Origin: a virus
Reading direction: 5' to 3' (one strand)
IMG/VR virus record: IMGVR_UViG_3300009079_000019
Location: 1 to 64,000 of that record
DNA: 64,000 nucleotides
Positions 1 to 9,357 of the stretch are shown piece by piece. The translations under genes were made by a program, and so were the position numbers. Below the pieces are notes generated by a model. That model was not told where the DNA came from, did no database searches, and saw only the letters and a list, made by a program, of their open reading frames with translations. How positions within the stretch are numbered: position 1 is the stretch's first letter; every line of letters starts with the position of its first letter.

Positions 1-49
1 CTGTAATCTTCCTTAAAGGGGGTGGATTTAATTGATTTCTGGTTGCCAT
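1..49 (-). CDS. Partial gene after gp18, possibly tail tube gp19
   Basis: Only the first 16 codons lie in the window (MATRNQLNPPPLRKIT). A good ribosome binding site (AGAGG) stands 8 bases before the ATG. In T4 order the gene after gp18 is the tail tube gp19; that assignment is by position only, because the visible residues do not settle it. Confidence 0.45.
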   Translation of the reverse strand, partial: MATRNQLNPPPLRKIT

Positions 50-68
50 AGTTTTTAACCTCTGTTAA

Positions 69-2231
69 TTAAAAGTTGCCGATTATTTCTTCAAAATCAA
101 CACCAGTCTTGGTGGCAATAAAGGTAAGACCGATGAAGTTAATCGATCTCGCTGGTTTAATGTAGATGTCTGCTCTAAACTCATTAGCATCAATAACTGC
201 TGCCGTGTTATTAGTTTCATCAGCAATTACGACATAATCAAAGATGCCTCTCTTTGCCTGAACATCACGCAAGAATGGTTCAATAGTATTTACAAAATTA
301 GTTCTTGTAATTTCATCGTTAAACTCAAATAGCACATCCCTAGCGGCACGAGAAATAGCATCCTCAAGGTAGATGAAGAGTCTGCGAACATTAATACGAT
401 CAAATGCTGATGTTCTTGCTAATCCAGTCTTATCACCGAACAGAATAATACCTGCTCCTGGTGAGAAGATGATTGGATTGATTCGGTTTGTATAAAGACG
501 ATCTCTCTGAGACTTACTTGGAGTATAAGCAAGTTTAACAGCATTTAAGATGGCACCTCTTGAGGTTCCTGCTGGAGAATACCAGGGGAAGTAATTAATG
601 TCACTACGAGCACAAAGACCGGCAATATCACCGTTTAAAGGAGCATATCTATAAGTATTTGCAAATCTATCGTACATATACTTATAACCAGAATCAAATA
701 CTGCATAAGACGAAGATGCTACGGAAGAGAAGAAACTAATTACATTATTTGTAATATCAGTAGAGTTTCTAACCGTAACTTCAGTTTGTACTGACGTATC
801 AGTAAGGGCAGAACTTCTGTAAGGTGAAATGAAGGCAATTGCATCTTTTCTGAGTTCGGCAACCGAAATAAGTTTGTTTGCTAGTTCTTGTGCAGTTTCT
901 TTCGCATAACCAGCAGATCCCATCAATAAGAAATCTACTTTGATATCTTCTGTGTTCTCAAATAAATCATATCCGTCTTTTAGTTCTGCTAGAGTTGCGG
1001 TAAGAGCACCGGTAGTTCCAATTCCTGTTTGTCCATTATAGTTAAGACCACCTGCTAACGTGTAAGTATTTGCACCTGCGGCACCAAAAATGATACCTTC
1101 TGCGGGTTGGTCCCATCCATTATCGGTCGTTAAGTCAAATTGATTCGGATCATATCCTGTTGTGGTAAGACCAGCAGGAGCACCACCAGCAAAGATATTT
1201 GCAGAACCTGCGGCAATATATTTTCTCCAATAAGAAGTACTTCCGGCAGAAAACTCCGCATCAGTTGCCTTAGAAAGACCTATATGCTTTTCAAGAATTG
1301 TTCCGGCATTACCAGTAACTGTTCCCAAATCATCAATAACTACTACGTGAACTTCATCAAATCTTGATCCTCTTGGTTCTGCAAATGCCGAAGTTCCTGG
1401 TGCTGGTGCTAGATTATTCCACTGAATGTTGGGAGTAATATATTGCTGACTGAACCAATCAAGTTCACTAGCGTAAGATGTGGTTCCCAATGAAACCAGA
1501 GAGTCTCCGGTTGTAACGATACCGACAATTCCAGATTCGGTAAAGCAATAAGTTCCGTCTTGTTGATAATCAACAATTGTTTCTGTATTTCCGGAGGATA
1601 CCTTACTTAAAATCTTAACAGCAATTGAACTGGCACCAACCTCAGTAATGATTCCTTTTAGATAAGAACCAGTTAACGATATGGAAGTACCCGTTCCAAC
1701 ATCTGCTTTTCCGGTAAGGGATTGAGTTACACCGTAACCAACTCTGGCAAGCGTAGTTACAATACCGCTTAAAATTTGGTCTGCCTTGGAGTCAATAATT
1801 GCTACTTTGATTCCGTTTGCCCAAGAACCAGGATTTCTTGCTGCTACAATAACATTTGGAATGGTATTTTCATCATACCCCAATTCTTCATAATGATCTA
1901 AACTCTTAATTTTAACGGTTGCAACTCCTACAGATGCAACACGGGCATTTTTTAGATCGGCGTCGTCTGCTCTGACTACCTGTAATGAACCACCATACGA
2001 AAGGTAGGATGAAGCAACCATCCAACTTTCATAGTGCTTATCTGTGGAGTATGGTTCGCCAAAATTATTCAGCAGATCATTTTCATTCTCTACTAAGGTT
2101 GGCGAATCTACAGGTCCCTTTGCGAAAGGTGCAACAATTGCCCCAATCTTATTGGAAGCTGGTTGGACTCTACCAGAGGTTAGATCAACTTCCCTTACTA
2201 CGATTCCAGGAGATGCTAAATTTAGCGGCAT
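69..2231 (-). CDS. gp18: Contractile tail sheath protein gp18
   Basis: A 720-aa protein forming the contractile sheath around the tail tube of a myovirus. The N-terminus (MPLNLASPGIVVREVDLT) is the classic sheath start, and the C-terminal half holds the conserved sheath core, including the segment RLFIYLEDAISRAARDVLFE near residue 620. Length is close to T4 gp18 (about 660 aa), with a variable Gly/Thr/Ser-rich insertion around residues 150-430. The start follows a GGAG ribosome binding site and a T4-type late promoter. It lies directly after gp17, as in T4. Identification is firm; the surface insertion is of unknown role. Confidence 0.95.
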   Translation of the reverse strand: MPLNLASPGIVVREVDLTSGRVQPASNKIGAIVAPFAKGPVDSPTLVENENDLLNNFGEPYSTDKHYESWMVASSYLSYGGSLQVVRADDADLKNARVASVGVATVKIKSLDHYEELGYDENTIPNVIVAARNPGSWANGIKVAIIDSKADQILSGIVTTLARVGYGVTQSLTGKADVGTGTSISLTGSYLKGIITEVGASSIAVKILSKVSSGNTETIVDYQQDGTYCFTESGIVGIVTTGDSLVSLGTTSYASELDWFSQQYITPNIQWNNLAPAPGTSAFAEPRGSRFDEVHVVVIDDLGTVTGNAGTILEKHIGLSKATDAEFSAGSTSYWRKYIAAGSANIFAGGAPAGLTTTGYDPNQFDLTTDNGWDQPAEGIIFGAAGANTYTLAGGLNYNGQTGIGTTGALTATLAELKDGYDLFENTEDIKVDFLLMGSAGYAKETAQELANKLISVAELRKDAIAFISPYRSSALTDTSVQTEVTVRNSTDITNNVISFFSSVASSSYAVFDSGYKYMYDRFANTYRYAPLNGDIAGLCARSDINYFPWYSPAGTSRGAILNAVKLAYTPSKSQRDRLYTNRINPIIFSPGAGIILFGDKTGLARTSAFDRINVRRLFIYLEDAISRAARDVLFEFNDEITRTNFVNTIEPFLRDVQAKRGIFDYVVIADETNNTAAVIDANEFRADIYIKPARSINFIGLTFIATKTGVDFEEIIGNF

Positions 2232-2267
2232 CTTTATTCTCCGTATTATCCCGAATTATTCTAAAAG

Positions 2268-2275
2268 TATTTATA
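2268..2275 (-). promoter_or_regulatory. T4-type late promoter for gp18
   Basis: Perfect TATAAATA on the minus strand, 37 bases before the gp18 start codon and between gp17 and gp18. This is the octamer read by the gp55/gp33/gp45 late transcription apparatus in T4-type phages. Confidence 0.75.
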
Positions 2276-2296
2276 ATTTCCTTGTCTTCAATATAC

Positions 2297-5002
2297 TTAT
2301 CTGTAATCCCACTCATTTGACACATCTCCGTACTCATCAACATTCCAAATATCTTGTGTCTGTATTCCGTTTTCTGAAGTGGCAAACATCCACCTGTCTC
2401 CAGTTTCTTGTTCTACAAATACCTCCATATCTTCCAATCCATCTGAAATAAATCCAAACGGAGACATATCTTGGTCTATTTGATTCTTTTGTTCTTCATA
2501 TATTCTTTTACGAATATCATTATTAGTCATTTCTTTGAAATATTCCTGAGCGACTAACCAGGCAAAAATTACAAGGCACATTACCAAATCATCATTACAA
2601 CCTTCTTCCGCTTCAAATGAATTATGTCTTTGGGCAAATGTTGTAAGTTCACTAATAATATCATAGTCATTCACAAATAATTTATCATCCTCAATAAGTA
2701 ATTTTAAGTTTGAACATCCTAATTTTTTAACTGCTGCAGTTGTTCTAACTCCAAGTTGAGATTTTTTACCACTAAATCCAGACCCAACTAATTGCCCTGC
2801 CCTACCTCTCATAGAGCACATTAGGATATTATCATATTCTAAATCGTAGTGAAGAATATTAGCAACCTGATCTCCAATATCATTTACTTCTATAAGTAAC
2901 CAGGCATTATCATATCCTCTTGCCACCTCATTAATAATACTTGGAAATAGCATCGGTCTAATCTCATTATTTTTATATTTTGCCACAACTCTGTAAGGAA
3001 ACTCCGTAATATCAAAAACAACAAATGCCGAATAATCATTACCCATTCCACGAGCAACATCAACCGTAATTAAATAACTGTGGTCTTCTATTGGATTTTC
3101 ATAAACATCAAGACCTTTACTTCTTTTTATTGGGTCATCATAGACTAATATTTTCAGTTTGCTTGGATTGATGAGTGTTCCTACCGACCCCAGAAACTCA
3201 CAAAGGTGCTCTGCCCTAAACTGCTCTTCACTAGTATTGGCAATCGTCTGTGCCTTCCATTCCTCATCTCTACCGGGCACTTCAGACCAGTGGACCTCTG
3301 TGGCAACAAATGAGTTCTTACCACGCTCTGCATCGTGCCACATACGGTAGAAATGATTCATACCTTTGGGTGTGGATACTACAATAACCTTGGTGGACTT
3401 ACCAGATGAAATTGTGGGATATACTGATGCGAAGAAATCGTCGGCAATATGATTTGGAACAAACGCAAATTCGTCCAAGAAAATAATGTTGAATGACATT
3501 CCTCGAACGGCAGAAGCAGACGTTGATGCCGCAATAATTTTTGACCCATTTTCCAATTCTAATGAACCTTTATTCCAGGAAACAATACCCTGTTGCATCC
3601 ATTTTGGAAGATTCTCATAAGATAATTGAAGTCTACTTAAGATTTCTCTTGATGTTGATGCTTTGTTTGCCAGAATACCCACATTTACGTTGTCATTAAA
3701 AACAATATAATGTAATAAGTATGATACTACCGTTGTTGTATTATGTGTGGGAATAAATGTTCTTCCACATAAAAACAGATGGTCATCACTATCTACTTGA
3801 ATACACGCAACTGGGACACTATCGACCTTTTCTATTTTTTGTATATAATGTCTTTTATTTTGAGGTCTTCCCTTTCCACCAAAATTTATTAATTCGGACT
3901 TTCTTGGAAGATTGAAAATATTTTCCTTACTGGGAAAACGAACAGTATGATACCAACACTGATTTATTAACCTTCTACTTACTCTGGATTTTATACCTAA
4001 AGAAGATAGAAGTTCAACAACTTGAAGAATAAATTCATAATTCTTTTGGTAAAATTCAAATGATTGATTTTTTGTAATTGAACCGTCAGTATCCATCAAT
4101 CCTCGCAATAATTCCATTCTTTGTTCTATGGATGTGCGAAGATATATTTGTGGAATGTGTTTATTCTTTAATAAATTATTTTCTTTTAATTTTTTTCTTA
4201 AATCCCTACACTTAAAACGAATACAATTATTATCTTCTCTTTCGTGTTCAATATCTAGTTTTGTTTTATAAAATTCATAATCATCTTTATGTGCTATTAT
4301 TCTCCCGTCTGCAGAATATCCATCACCCAACCAAACACCAAGAAGATATGGATCTATAGGCAAATTTTGATTTTTCCCATTAATTGCTTTAGATAAGTCA
4401 ATATAAAGTGACCCTTCTACACCTTTACCTCTTTTATTGTTAGTTTTCTTTAAGTATCTTGAATATATTTCATCAGTATTGATAACTTTTTTTCCAGTTC
4501 TCCAATAAGAACTATTTACTTCCCACAAATGATCTGCATCAGCGACAATTTCTTCTCCATTATCAAAAAATATTTTGTAGCACTGGTGATTAATCATAGT
4601 TTCTGTTTTAAATGTTACAGAAACTGAATTTCCATCGGGAGAAAGTATTTGATCCCCAACTTCAATATCCCCAATCGTCGTCCATCCTTCAGGTGTTGGT
4701 ATTGGAGTATCTAATGCTAATGCCTTACCAACCTGGCGTGGCATCTTTGCTATGTTAAATCTGTTCTTATGAAAGTTGCTGACCAATCTCTCTTGAAAGG
4801 GCCACATATTAAACTTAACAAGACCATCATCAACATTAACAATCTTGATATATTTCTTGGCAAAATAAACGGGGTCTTCCTTACAAGTTAAGAACTCAAT
4901 AATTTGTTCTTCGGTAAATTGTATTGGAGTATTTGCTCTCTTTAGATTTGGATTAGAGAGATATGCATCACCTATCTTTAGTTGAATGTCTTGAATATCC
5001 AT
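2297..5002 (-). CDS. gp17: Terminase large subunit gp17 containing an intein
   Basis: This is the packaging motor ATPase and nuclease. The 901-aa product is a 573-aa terminase interrupted by a 328-aa intein (residues 94-421). After splicing the Walker A loop becomes RQVGKTTTVV, as in T4 gp17. Walker B is FNIIFLDEFAF (D510, E511). The C-terminal RNase H-like nuclease shows D648 in TVDVARGMGNDYSA, E705 in LLIEVND and D804/D805 in GCNDDLV. The intein splits the P-loop, so unspliced protein cannot bind ATP. Unlike in T4, the small subunit gene is not adjacent: three genes separate gp16 from gp17. The start has an AAGG ribosome binding site that overlaps the end of the preceding gene. Confidence 0.95.
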   Translation of the reverse strand: MDIQDIQLKIGDAYLSNPNLKRANTPIQFTEEQIIEFLTCKEDPVYFAKKYIKIVNVDDGLVKFNMWPFQERLVSNFHKNRFNIAKMPRQVGKALALDTPIPTPEGWTTIGDIEVGDQILSPDGNSVSVTFKTETMINHQCYKIFFDNGEEIVADADHLWEVNSSYWRTGKKVINTDEIYSRYLKKTNNKRGKGVEGSLYIDLSKAINGKNQNLPIDPYLLGVWLGDGYSADGRIIAHKDDYEFYKTKLDIEHEREDNNCIRFKCRDLRKKLKENNLLKNKHIPQIYLRTSIEQRMELLRGLMDTDGSITKNQSFEFYQKNYEFILQVVELLSSLGIKSRVSRRLINQCWYHTVRFPSKENIFNLPRKSELINFGGKGRPQNKRHYIQKIEKVDSVPVACIQVDSDDHLFLCGRTFIPTHNTTTVVSYLLHYIVFNDNVNVGILANKASTSREILSRLQLSYENLPKWMQQGIVSWNKGSLELENGSKIIAASTSASAVRGMSFNIIFLDEFAFVPNHIADDFFASVYPTISSGKSTKVIVVSTPKGMNHFYRMWHDAERGKNSFVATEVHWSEVPGRDEEWKAQTIANTSEEQFRAEHLCEFLGSVGTLINPSKLKILVYDDPIKRSKGLDVYENPIEDHSYLITVDVARGMGNDYSAFVVFDITEFPYRVVAKYKNNEIRPMLFPSIINEVARGYDNAWLLIEVNDIGDQVANILHYDLEYDNILMCSMRGRAGQLVGSGFSGKKSQLGVRTTAAVKKLGCSNLKLLIEDDKLFVNDYDIISELTTFAQRHNSFEAEEGCNDDLVMCLVIFAWLVAQEYFKEMTNNDIRKRIYEEQKNQIDQDMSPFGFISDGLEDMEVFVEQETGDRWMFATSENGIQTQDIWNVDEYGDVSNEWDYR
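3740..4723 (-). mobile_element. Intein with LAGLIDADG homing endonuclease in gp17
   Basis: The intein occupies residues 94 (Ala) to 421 (Asn) of the gp17 precursor. N-terminal splicing block: ALALDTPIPTPEGW followed by GDIEVGDQILSPDG. Block B region: NGEEIVADADHLW. The C-terminal end is HLFLCGRTFIPTHN followed by extein Thr. Two LAGLIDADG-type helices are visible, LLGVWLGDGYS (residues 220-230) and LLRGLMDTDGSI (298-309), both with the acidic residue kept, so the endonuclease looks intact. The first residue is Ala rather than the usual Cys or Ser, which implies an alternative splicing route in which the +1 residue (Thr) is attacked directly, as in known Ala1 inteins. Boundaries are read from motif positions. 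Confidence 0.93.
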
Positions 5003-5007
5003 AAAAA

Positions 5008-6282
5008 TTACCTTTGTTCAATCCAATTCAATACCGCAAGTGCTTTTTTGTTAGTGTTTGGAGATGCACAAGCAAGAGTGTAAGTATCACTAATTGTTCC
5101 AATACCACTTCTACCTAACTGAAGTGCTGCTCTAACATCAAGATCAACTAACGCACCACTACCATTAATTACAAAACCACTCAAAAGATCACTTCCACCA
5201 GATACTGCAGTTTGAGTGATATTATACTGCATAAAAGAGTTTGGATCGGGATGATTTACCCAAGTTCCTCCAGTCAGTGTTGCATTTTGTAGAAGTTGCC
5301 AATAAACATTCGTATTGTCATCAGTTGCTGCCTGTAATGATCTCAAGAGCATTACACCAGTTAGATTATTAGATTTCAAACGAATGCTTATAATTGGATA
5401 AAATGTATTTGCAGATGACATCGTTGTCCCTGTGATGGGATTTGAGATGCTCAAAAGAGTTCCAAGTTTTTCTGATTCTCCTTCCTGAATCAGAGAATTA
5501 GAACCCTGATACATGTAATGAGTTCCTGCAACACCTGTTATATTTTCTATCTCAAGTCTAATAGGTAAGAATGGAGTAGAACACCAAACTCCCGGATTAG
5601 TATTTGAGTTCTCAAAAGTATGAGATGCAACAGTCTCATTCTTCATCAACCAAGTAAATTGAATTATACCTGCACCATACCATTCATAATTGATGGAAAT
5701 CATTTGTTGTTTTGTTGGATCTGCGGTTACTCCAGTCCACCCATTACCATCAAACTTCTCACCATTCCATTCATCTCTGTATACTCTGGTTTCTGTAACA
5801 ATTCCAGTTACACTACTACGGAGCACATAAGAATATGTTCCCCCATTATCCTCAAAATAAACACCATTATTTTCATCAAACAATCCAAATCTTCTGCGAA
5901 TACCAACTTGTGGTTGTTCAAGACGAATTGCAAATGCAAGAGTTGCACCCCTACCAGGAATGTATCTCATCACATTCTTGGTTTGGCGAACGATTTTACT
6001 ACCAGCAGTAGATTCAACTTGCATTACAACATTACTGGCATTTGCATTAAATGTTGCAGTTCCAACTCCAACTACTCTTTCATCCCATACATCAGTTTCC
6101 TTTCCATACTGGAAGGTGTTGAAGAATACTGTTTGGAACGGAGATATTTTAAATCTGTTGTTGTTAGTAAATTGGGGTCTCCAGTCAGTCTGGTTTCCCC
6201 AATGATCTGCGATATTATAAACCTCAAAGAGACTTCTTTCTTGATCTAAAAAATCTTGTGTTTTCTTATTCCATTGTGCCAT
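5008..6282 (-). CDS. Putative virion structural protein, 424 aa
   Basis: A 424-aa protein that resembles a recurrent cyanophage structural protein but has no catalytic motif I can see. It is rich in aromatic residues, Asn and beta-strand patterns, and begins MAQWNKKTQDFLDQERSLFE. It lies between the 104-aa protein and gp17, six bases from the gp17 start, so it is probably made late with the packaging genes. A minor capsid or decoration role is possible; the evidence is context only. Confidence 0.6.
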   Translation of the reverse strand: MAQWNKKTQDFLDQERSLFEVYNIADHWGNQTDWRPQFTNNNRFKISPFQTVFFNTFQYGKETDVWDERVVGVGTATFNANASNVVMQVESTAGSKIVRQTKNVMRYIPGRGATLAFAIRLEQPQVGIRRRFGLFDENNGVYFEDNGGTYSYVLRSSVTGIVTETRVYRDEWNGEKFDGNGWTGVTADPTKQQMISINYEWYGAGIIQFTWLMKNETVASHTFENSNTNPGVWCSTPFLPIRLEIENITGVAGTHYMYQGSNSLIQEGESEKLGTLLSISNPITGTTMSSANTFYPIISIRLKSNNLTGVMLLRSLQAATDDNTNVYWQLLQNATLTGGTWVNHPDPNSFMQYNITQTAVSGGSDLLSGFVINGSGALVDLDVRAALQLGRSGIGTISDTYTLACASPNTNKKALAVLNWIEQR

Positions 6283-6284
6283 AA

Positions 6285-6599
6285 TTAATCAGTCGAAGTT
6301 AGTCTTTCGGGTTGATATCTTTGTGAGTTCTTAATTTTTAAAGAATTTGTTGTTTGAGGGTAAATGTTATGTACAATTGCTCCAGGATATTCTCCCTGAA
6401 GTTGCTCCGCAAGTTCATTTTTGTTCAACATCTTGCCTTCAACTTCTAATCTATACATTTTACCTTCCCAAACTATATCTGCGGTAAAAGACTCTCCAAC
6501 GGGTTCTGATTGAGATTCTGAACCATTCATATAAAGATTGCCGTTGAAATTTCCGGCAATATTAACACTTTCTGAAATAAACTGATTGAAGGATTTCAT
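6285..6599 (-). CDS. Small protein with capsid-targeting-like N-terminus
   Basis: A 104-aa protein. Its N-terminus, MKSFNQFISES, resembles the capsid-targeting sequence of T4 internal proteins (MKTYQEFIAE type), including an IxE position where the gp21 prohead protease could cut. The rest (AEQLQGEYPGAIVHNIYPQ) is not recognised. It sits three bases before the next gene and one base after the 488-aa protein. Inference: a small internal head protein or scaffold component. Confidence 0.5.
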   Translation of the reverse strand: MKSFNQFISESVNIAGNFNGNLYMNGSESQSEPVGESFTADIVWEGKMYRLEVEGKMLNKNELAEQLQGEYPGAIVHNIYPQTTNSLKIKNSQRYQPERLTSTD

Positions 6600-6600
6600 T

Positions 6601-8067
6601 TTAGTTACAGTTCCACTTTCTTAAGGATAATGTCTTTCTTGTTGGACGACCTTTTTCATCTTTCGCAGGTCCAGGCATTCCACTCATACGAGCACAGAAT
6701 GATTTTCTGCGTTTTGCATCCTTAGAACCGGGTTTTAATTTTGATGGTTTAGTAGTAACGGCAGTTTGCAATTTTGAACCTGGATTTTCTTTTCTATAAG
6801 ATGCAACTCCTGCTGCGTTTAAACCACCCTCAGGATTTTTACCTGCTTTTCTTTGCCAGGCAGCGGATGCTTCATTCAGACCAAAATCTTCCCTCCAATT
6901 GGAATATACATCAATAGATTCCTTAACCTTAACGCAGTTTGGATATTTTTTACCAAACATCGTCTTCATACCCTTTTTCTTATAACCTTTCCAACACGCC
7001 TCTTTAACATCGTGTTCTCCACTATCTAGGTAGTCAGCAGCAGCATCAATATAATCTGCTGCCTTTGTAATTTTTGATTGAACCCATGCCTCAATATTAC
7101 CCTCACCATTCAATTTGCCACGGAGTCTTTTTGCAGCAGAAATAATTGTAGAGAGTTCAGACCTTGCCATAGAATATTCGTGGTCTGGTTCCTTAGACTC
7201 ATTAGTAGGATGAACCTGAGCAATACTAAACTTCATCTGATTTGGGGATAATCTGGAAGGTAGTGAAAACATATCCCAGTACTTGGGACCATATTTGCAT
7301 ACATCTCTAGTCTCATCTTTTTCACATTTGGGGCAATATCTCATACCCATTTCTTCTGAAATAGAATCTTTTGATGATAAATTTATTGATTCTGATTTAT
7401 TTCCCCAATTAGCAGCACCAACCTTGCGGCATTTTACAAGTGCTCCGGAAGCATATGCTGAAGGCCAGACAGAATATCTTGACTTTACTTTAGTATAACA
7501 AGCATCTTTTGTGCCGCTTCCTTTACCTTTGACATCTGATTCTTCGTTCATTTTCTTTTTTGGTTTATCGGTAGAAACATAAGTTGGTTTAGCAGCACCC
7601 GATTTTTCTGGTTGATTTGGGTCTGCGGCACTTTTTCTTCTTTGAGCAGATATTCTTTCAGATTTAGTCATACTTGCTCTTTTATCTGAAGAAACACACT
7701 TGGGTGTTTCATCCTCTTCGCCTTCTTCACGGGCACAAGGTTCTCCGGAGACTACTTCAACCCAACCAGGTTTTCTTTTTTTACCGATTGATTCAGATTT
7801 ACCAAACCAATCACGAAGACTCTCTTTCACATCCTTAAAGTTTTTATGCTCTTTTCTAGCATCAGACTCCATCTTTTTCAACTTAGTGTAATAATCTGGA
7901 AACTCGTCAAGATGTTGAAGAGCAATATCAGCAGCAAGATCCTTATCTTTAGTATGCTCCTTTTCAATAGCAATACCCATCTTAAGTTGATTTCTTACAA
8001 AAGAAATATCCTGACGATGCTTTTTCGCAATACTTTCAACCGTCTGGTGGGATTTTAATTTAGGCAC
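6601..8067 (-). CDS. Modular 488-aa prohead or virion protein (DUF5661/DUF6321-like)
   Basis: A mosaic of small phage modules. Residues 1-65 look like a DUF5661-type helical domain (HQTVESIAKKHRQDISFVRN). Around residue 195 is a Cys-containing module with SRYSVWPSAYASGALVKCRK. Near residue 245 lies CPKCEKDETRDVC, a possible zinc knuckle. Around 360-385 is CWKGYKKKGMKTMFGKKYPN. The C-terminus (about 405-488) is a basic DUF6321-like module ending KTLSLRKWNCN. Several LxE/IxE sites (ISEE, LNEA) could be prohead protease sites. It is Lys-rich with long low-complexity linkers. Family names are from memory. The location between gp16 and gp17 fits a head or packaging role. Confidence 0.6.
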   Translation of the reverse strand: MPKLKSHQTVESIAKKHRQDISFVRNQLKMGIAIEKEHTKDKDLAADIALQHLDEFPDYYTKLKKMESDARKEHKNFKDVKESLRDWFGKSESIGKKRKPGWVEVVSGEPCAREEGEEDETPKCVSSDKRASMTKSERISAQRRKSAADPNQPEKSGAAKPTYVSTDKPKKKMNEESDVKGKGSGTKDACYTKVKSRYSVWPSAYASGALVKCRKVGAANWGNKSESINLSSKDSISEEMGMRYCPKCEKDETRDVCKYGPKYWDMFSLPSRLSPNQMKFSIAQVHPTNESKEPDHEYSMARSELSTIISAAKRLRGKLNGEGNIEAWVQSKITKAADYIDAAADYLDSGEHDVKEACWKGYKKKGMKTMFGKKYPNCVKVKESIDVYSNWREDFGLNEASAAWQRKAGKNPEGGLNAAGVASYRKENPGSKLQTAVTTKPSKLKPGSKDAKRRKSFCARMSGMPGPAKDEKGRPTRKTLSLRKWNCN

Positions 8068-8079
8068 TTTAGGAAAACA

Positions 8080-8502
8080 TTATTCTTTATTATTTAGAAA
8101 ACCTTGCTTCAGTAATTTTGACAACTCCGAAGTAGATCCAACGAACACGGCATTATTTGTAACATTATTGGCAATTTTAGTATTATCCTCCTGAACATCT
8201 TTCAATTTCTTCTGAAGATCTATTAATTTATCAGTTGTATCCGCCACACTCTTAATAAGTTGCCCCGCCACCTCGTATGCTCTTGGACTTCCACCATCAC
8301 CGGCAAGTTCCATAATTCCATTAATGGCTTCCTGACCTTTCTCAATTAGTGAATATAGATTTGCTCTTGTATATTCATAATCTTTTTTTATATCATTATT
8401 CTGTGTAGGAATAATATCAATTGGTGTAATAGACTTTTCTACCTCAATAATACTACTTTCTATGTTCAGAGCTTTATCCAAATCTTCATAATTATTTTTC
8501 AT
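8080..8502 (-). CDS. gp16: Terminase small subunit gp16
   Basis: A 140-aa protein matching the T4 gp16 type: an acidic N-terminus, a central helical pair (YTRANLYSLIEKGQEAINGI and LIKSVADTTDKLIDLQKKLKDV) expected to form the oligomerising coiled coil, and a short C-terminal tail. It recognises viral DNA and regulates gp17. It follows gp15 as in T4. Length agrees with the family (T4 gp16 is 164 aa). Confidence 0.85.
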   Translation of the reverse strand: MKNNYEDLDKALNIESSIIEVEKSITPIDIIPTQNNDIKKDYEYTRANLYSLIEKGQEAINGIMELAGDGGSPRAYEVAGQLIKSVADTTDKLIDLQKKLKDVQEDNTKIANNVTNNAVFVGSTSELSKLLKQGFLNNKE

Positions 8503-8508
8503 AATATA

Positions 8509-9309
8509 TCAAATATCACTTTGTTGAGTTGGACTATAAGTTCTAGCATCACTATATGTTTCCCAAGTTTCATTAAATCCAAAATTATCATCCGGACCTG
8601 CGTCAATCGGGTCTGGAACAAGAGTATATCTCATTTCTCTCTTAGCAGTTGTAGTATCGGTACTCGTATACATATCAACCTGAACCTTACGAATAAGACC
8701 ATCTGTACTATCAGAAATTGGTCCGAACAGATAAGTTTTAGCAGTAAAATTTAAAGTATATATTAGGGTTCTCCGAGTTGAATAATCTCCTTCATAATCA
8801 TCGGTAAAAGATACACTATCTAAAACCACGGGAATATCTCTTTTTTCTCCGATAGAATCTACCAAATCTACTGTTAGATTGAATGATGGTTGAAAACTTG
8901 GAAGAATCTGTTCTACTATCTGCAGAGCATCATCTTGCAACTTAGTCATAATATTTAATTGAAACCCAATATTATATGGAACTGGCATATAAACCTTCTT
9001 TACAGTATCACCATTACCACAAGTTTTGAATGTTTGAGTTACATTTGCCTTTCTTGTAGAATCATACTGAATAGAAGTCATTTCAAATGATATTCTGGGA
9101 AGAGTAATCTGAATTGGTTTGTTCAATTCAGATTGTTGTTCAATTCTGGCCAGAAACTTTTGCATCGGTCCATATCCAAGAGGAACCTTCATCTGACTGA
9201 TTCCTACATCAGATGAATTTTTATGCTCAATATAAATGTCATTAAAAAGAGTTCCAAATGCAGTAACAGTCTTTCTAATAATTTGGTGATAAAAATAGGT
9301 TCCTAGCAT
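8509..9309 (-). CDS. gp15: Tail sheath stabiliser and completion protein gp15
   Basis: A 266-aa protein beginning MLGTYFYHQIIRKTVTAFGT, the conserved start of gp15. It caps the finished tail and allows head joining. The conserved centre includes VPLGYGPMQKFLARIEQQ. Length matches T4 gp15 (272 aa). It has its own late promoter and lies between gp14 and gp16 as in T4. Confidence 0.93.
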   Translation of the reverse strand: MLGTYFYHQIIRKTVTAFGTLFNDIYIEHKNSSDVGISQMKVPLGYGPMQKFLARIEQQSELNKPIQITLPRISFEMTSIQYDSTRKANVTQTFKTCGNGDTVKKVYMPVPYNIGFQLNIMTKLQDDALQIVEQILPSFQPSFNLTVDLVDSIGEKRDIPVVLDSVSFTDDYEGDYSTRRTLIYTLNFTAKTYLFGPISDSTDGLIRKVQVDMYTSTDTTTAKREMRYTLVPDPIDAGPDDNFGFNETWETYSDARTYSPTQQSDI

Positions 9310-9346
9310 TTTCTATACCCGATTATCCAATCATTATCGTATTATA

Positions 9347-9354
9347 TATTTATA
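9347..9354 (-). promoter_or_regulatory. T4-type late promoter for gp15
   Basis: Perfect TATAAATA on the minus strand in the 48-base gap between gp14 and gp15, 38 bases before the gp15 start. Confidence 0.75.
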
Positions 9355-9357
9355 GTA

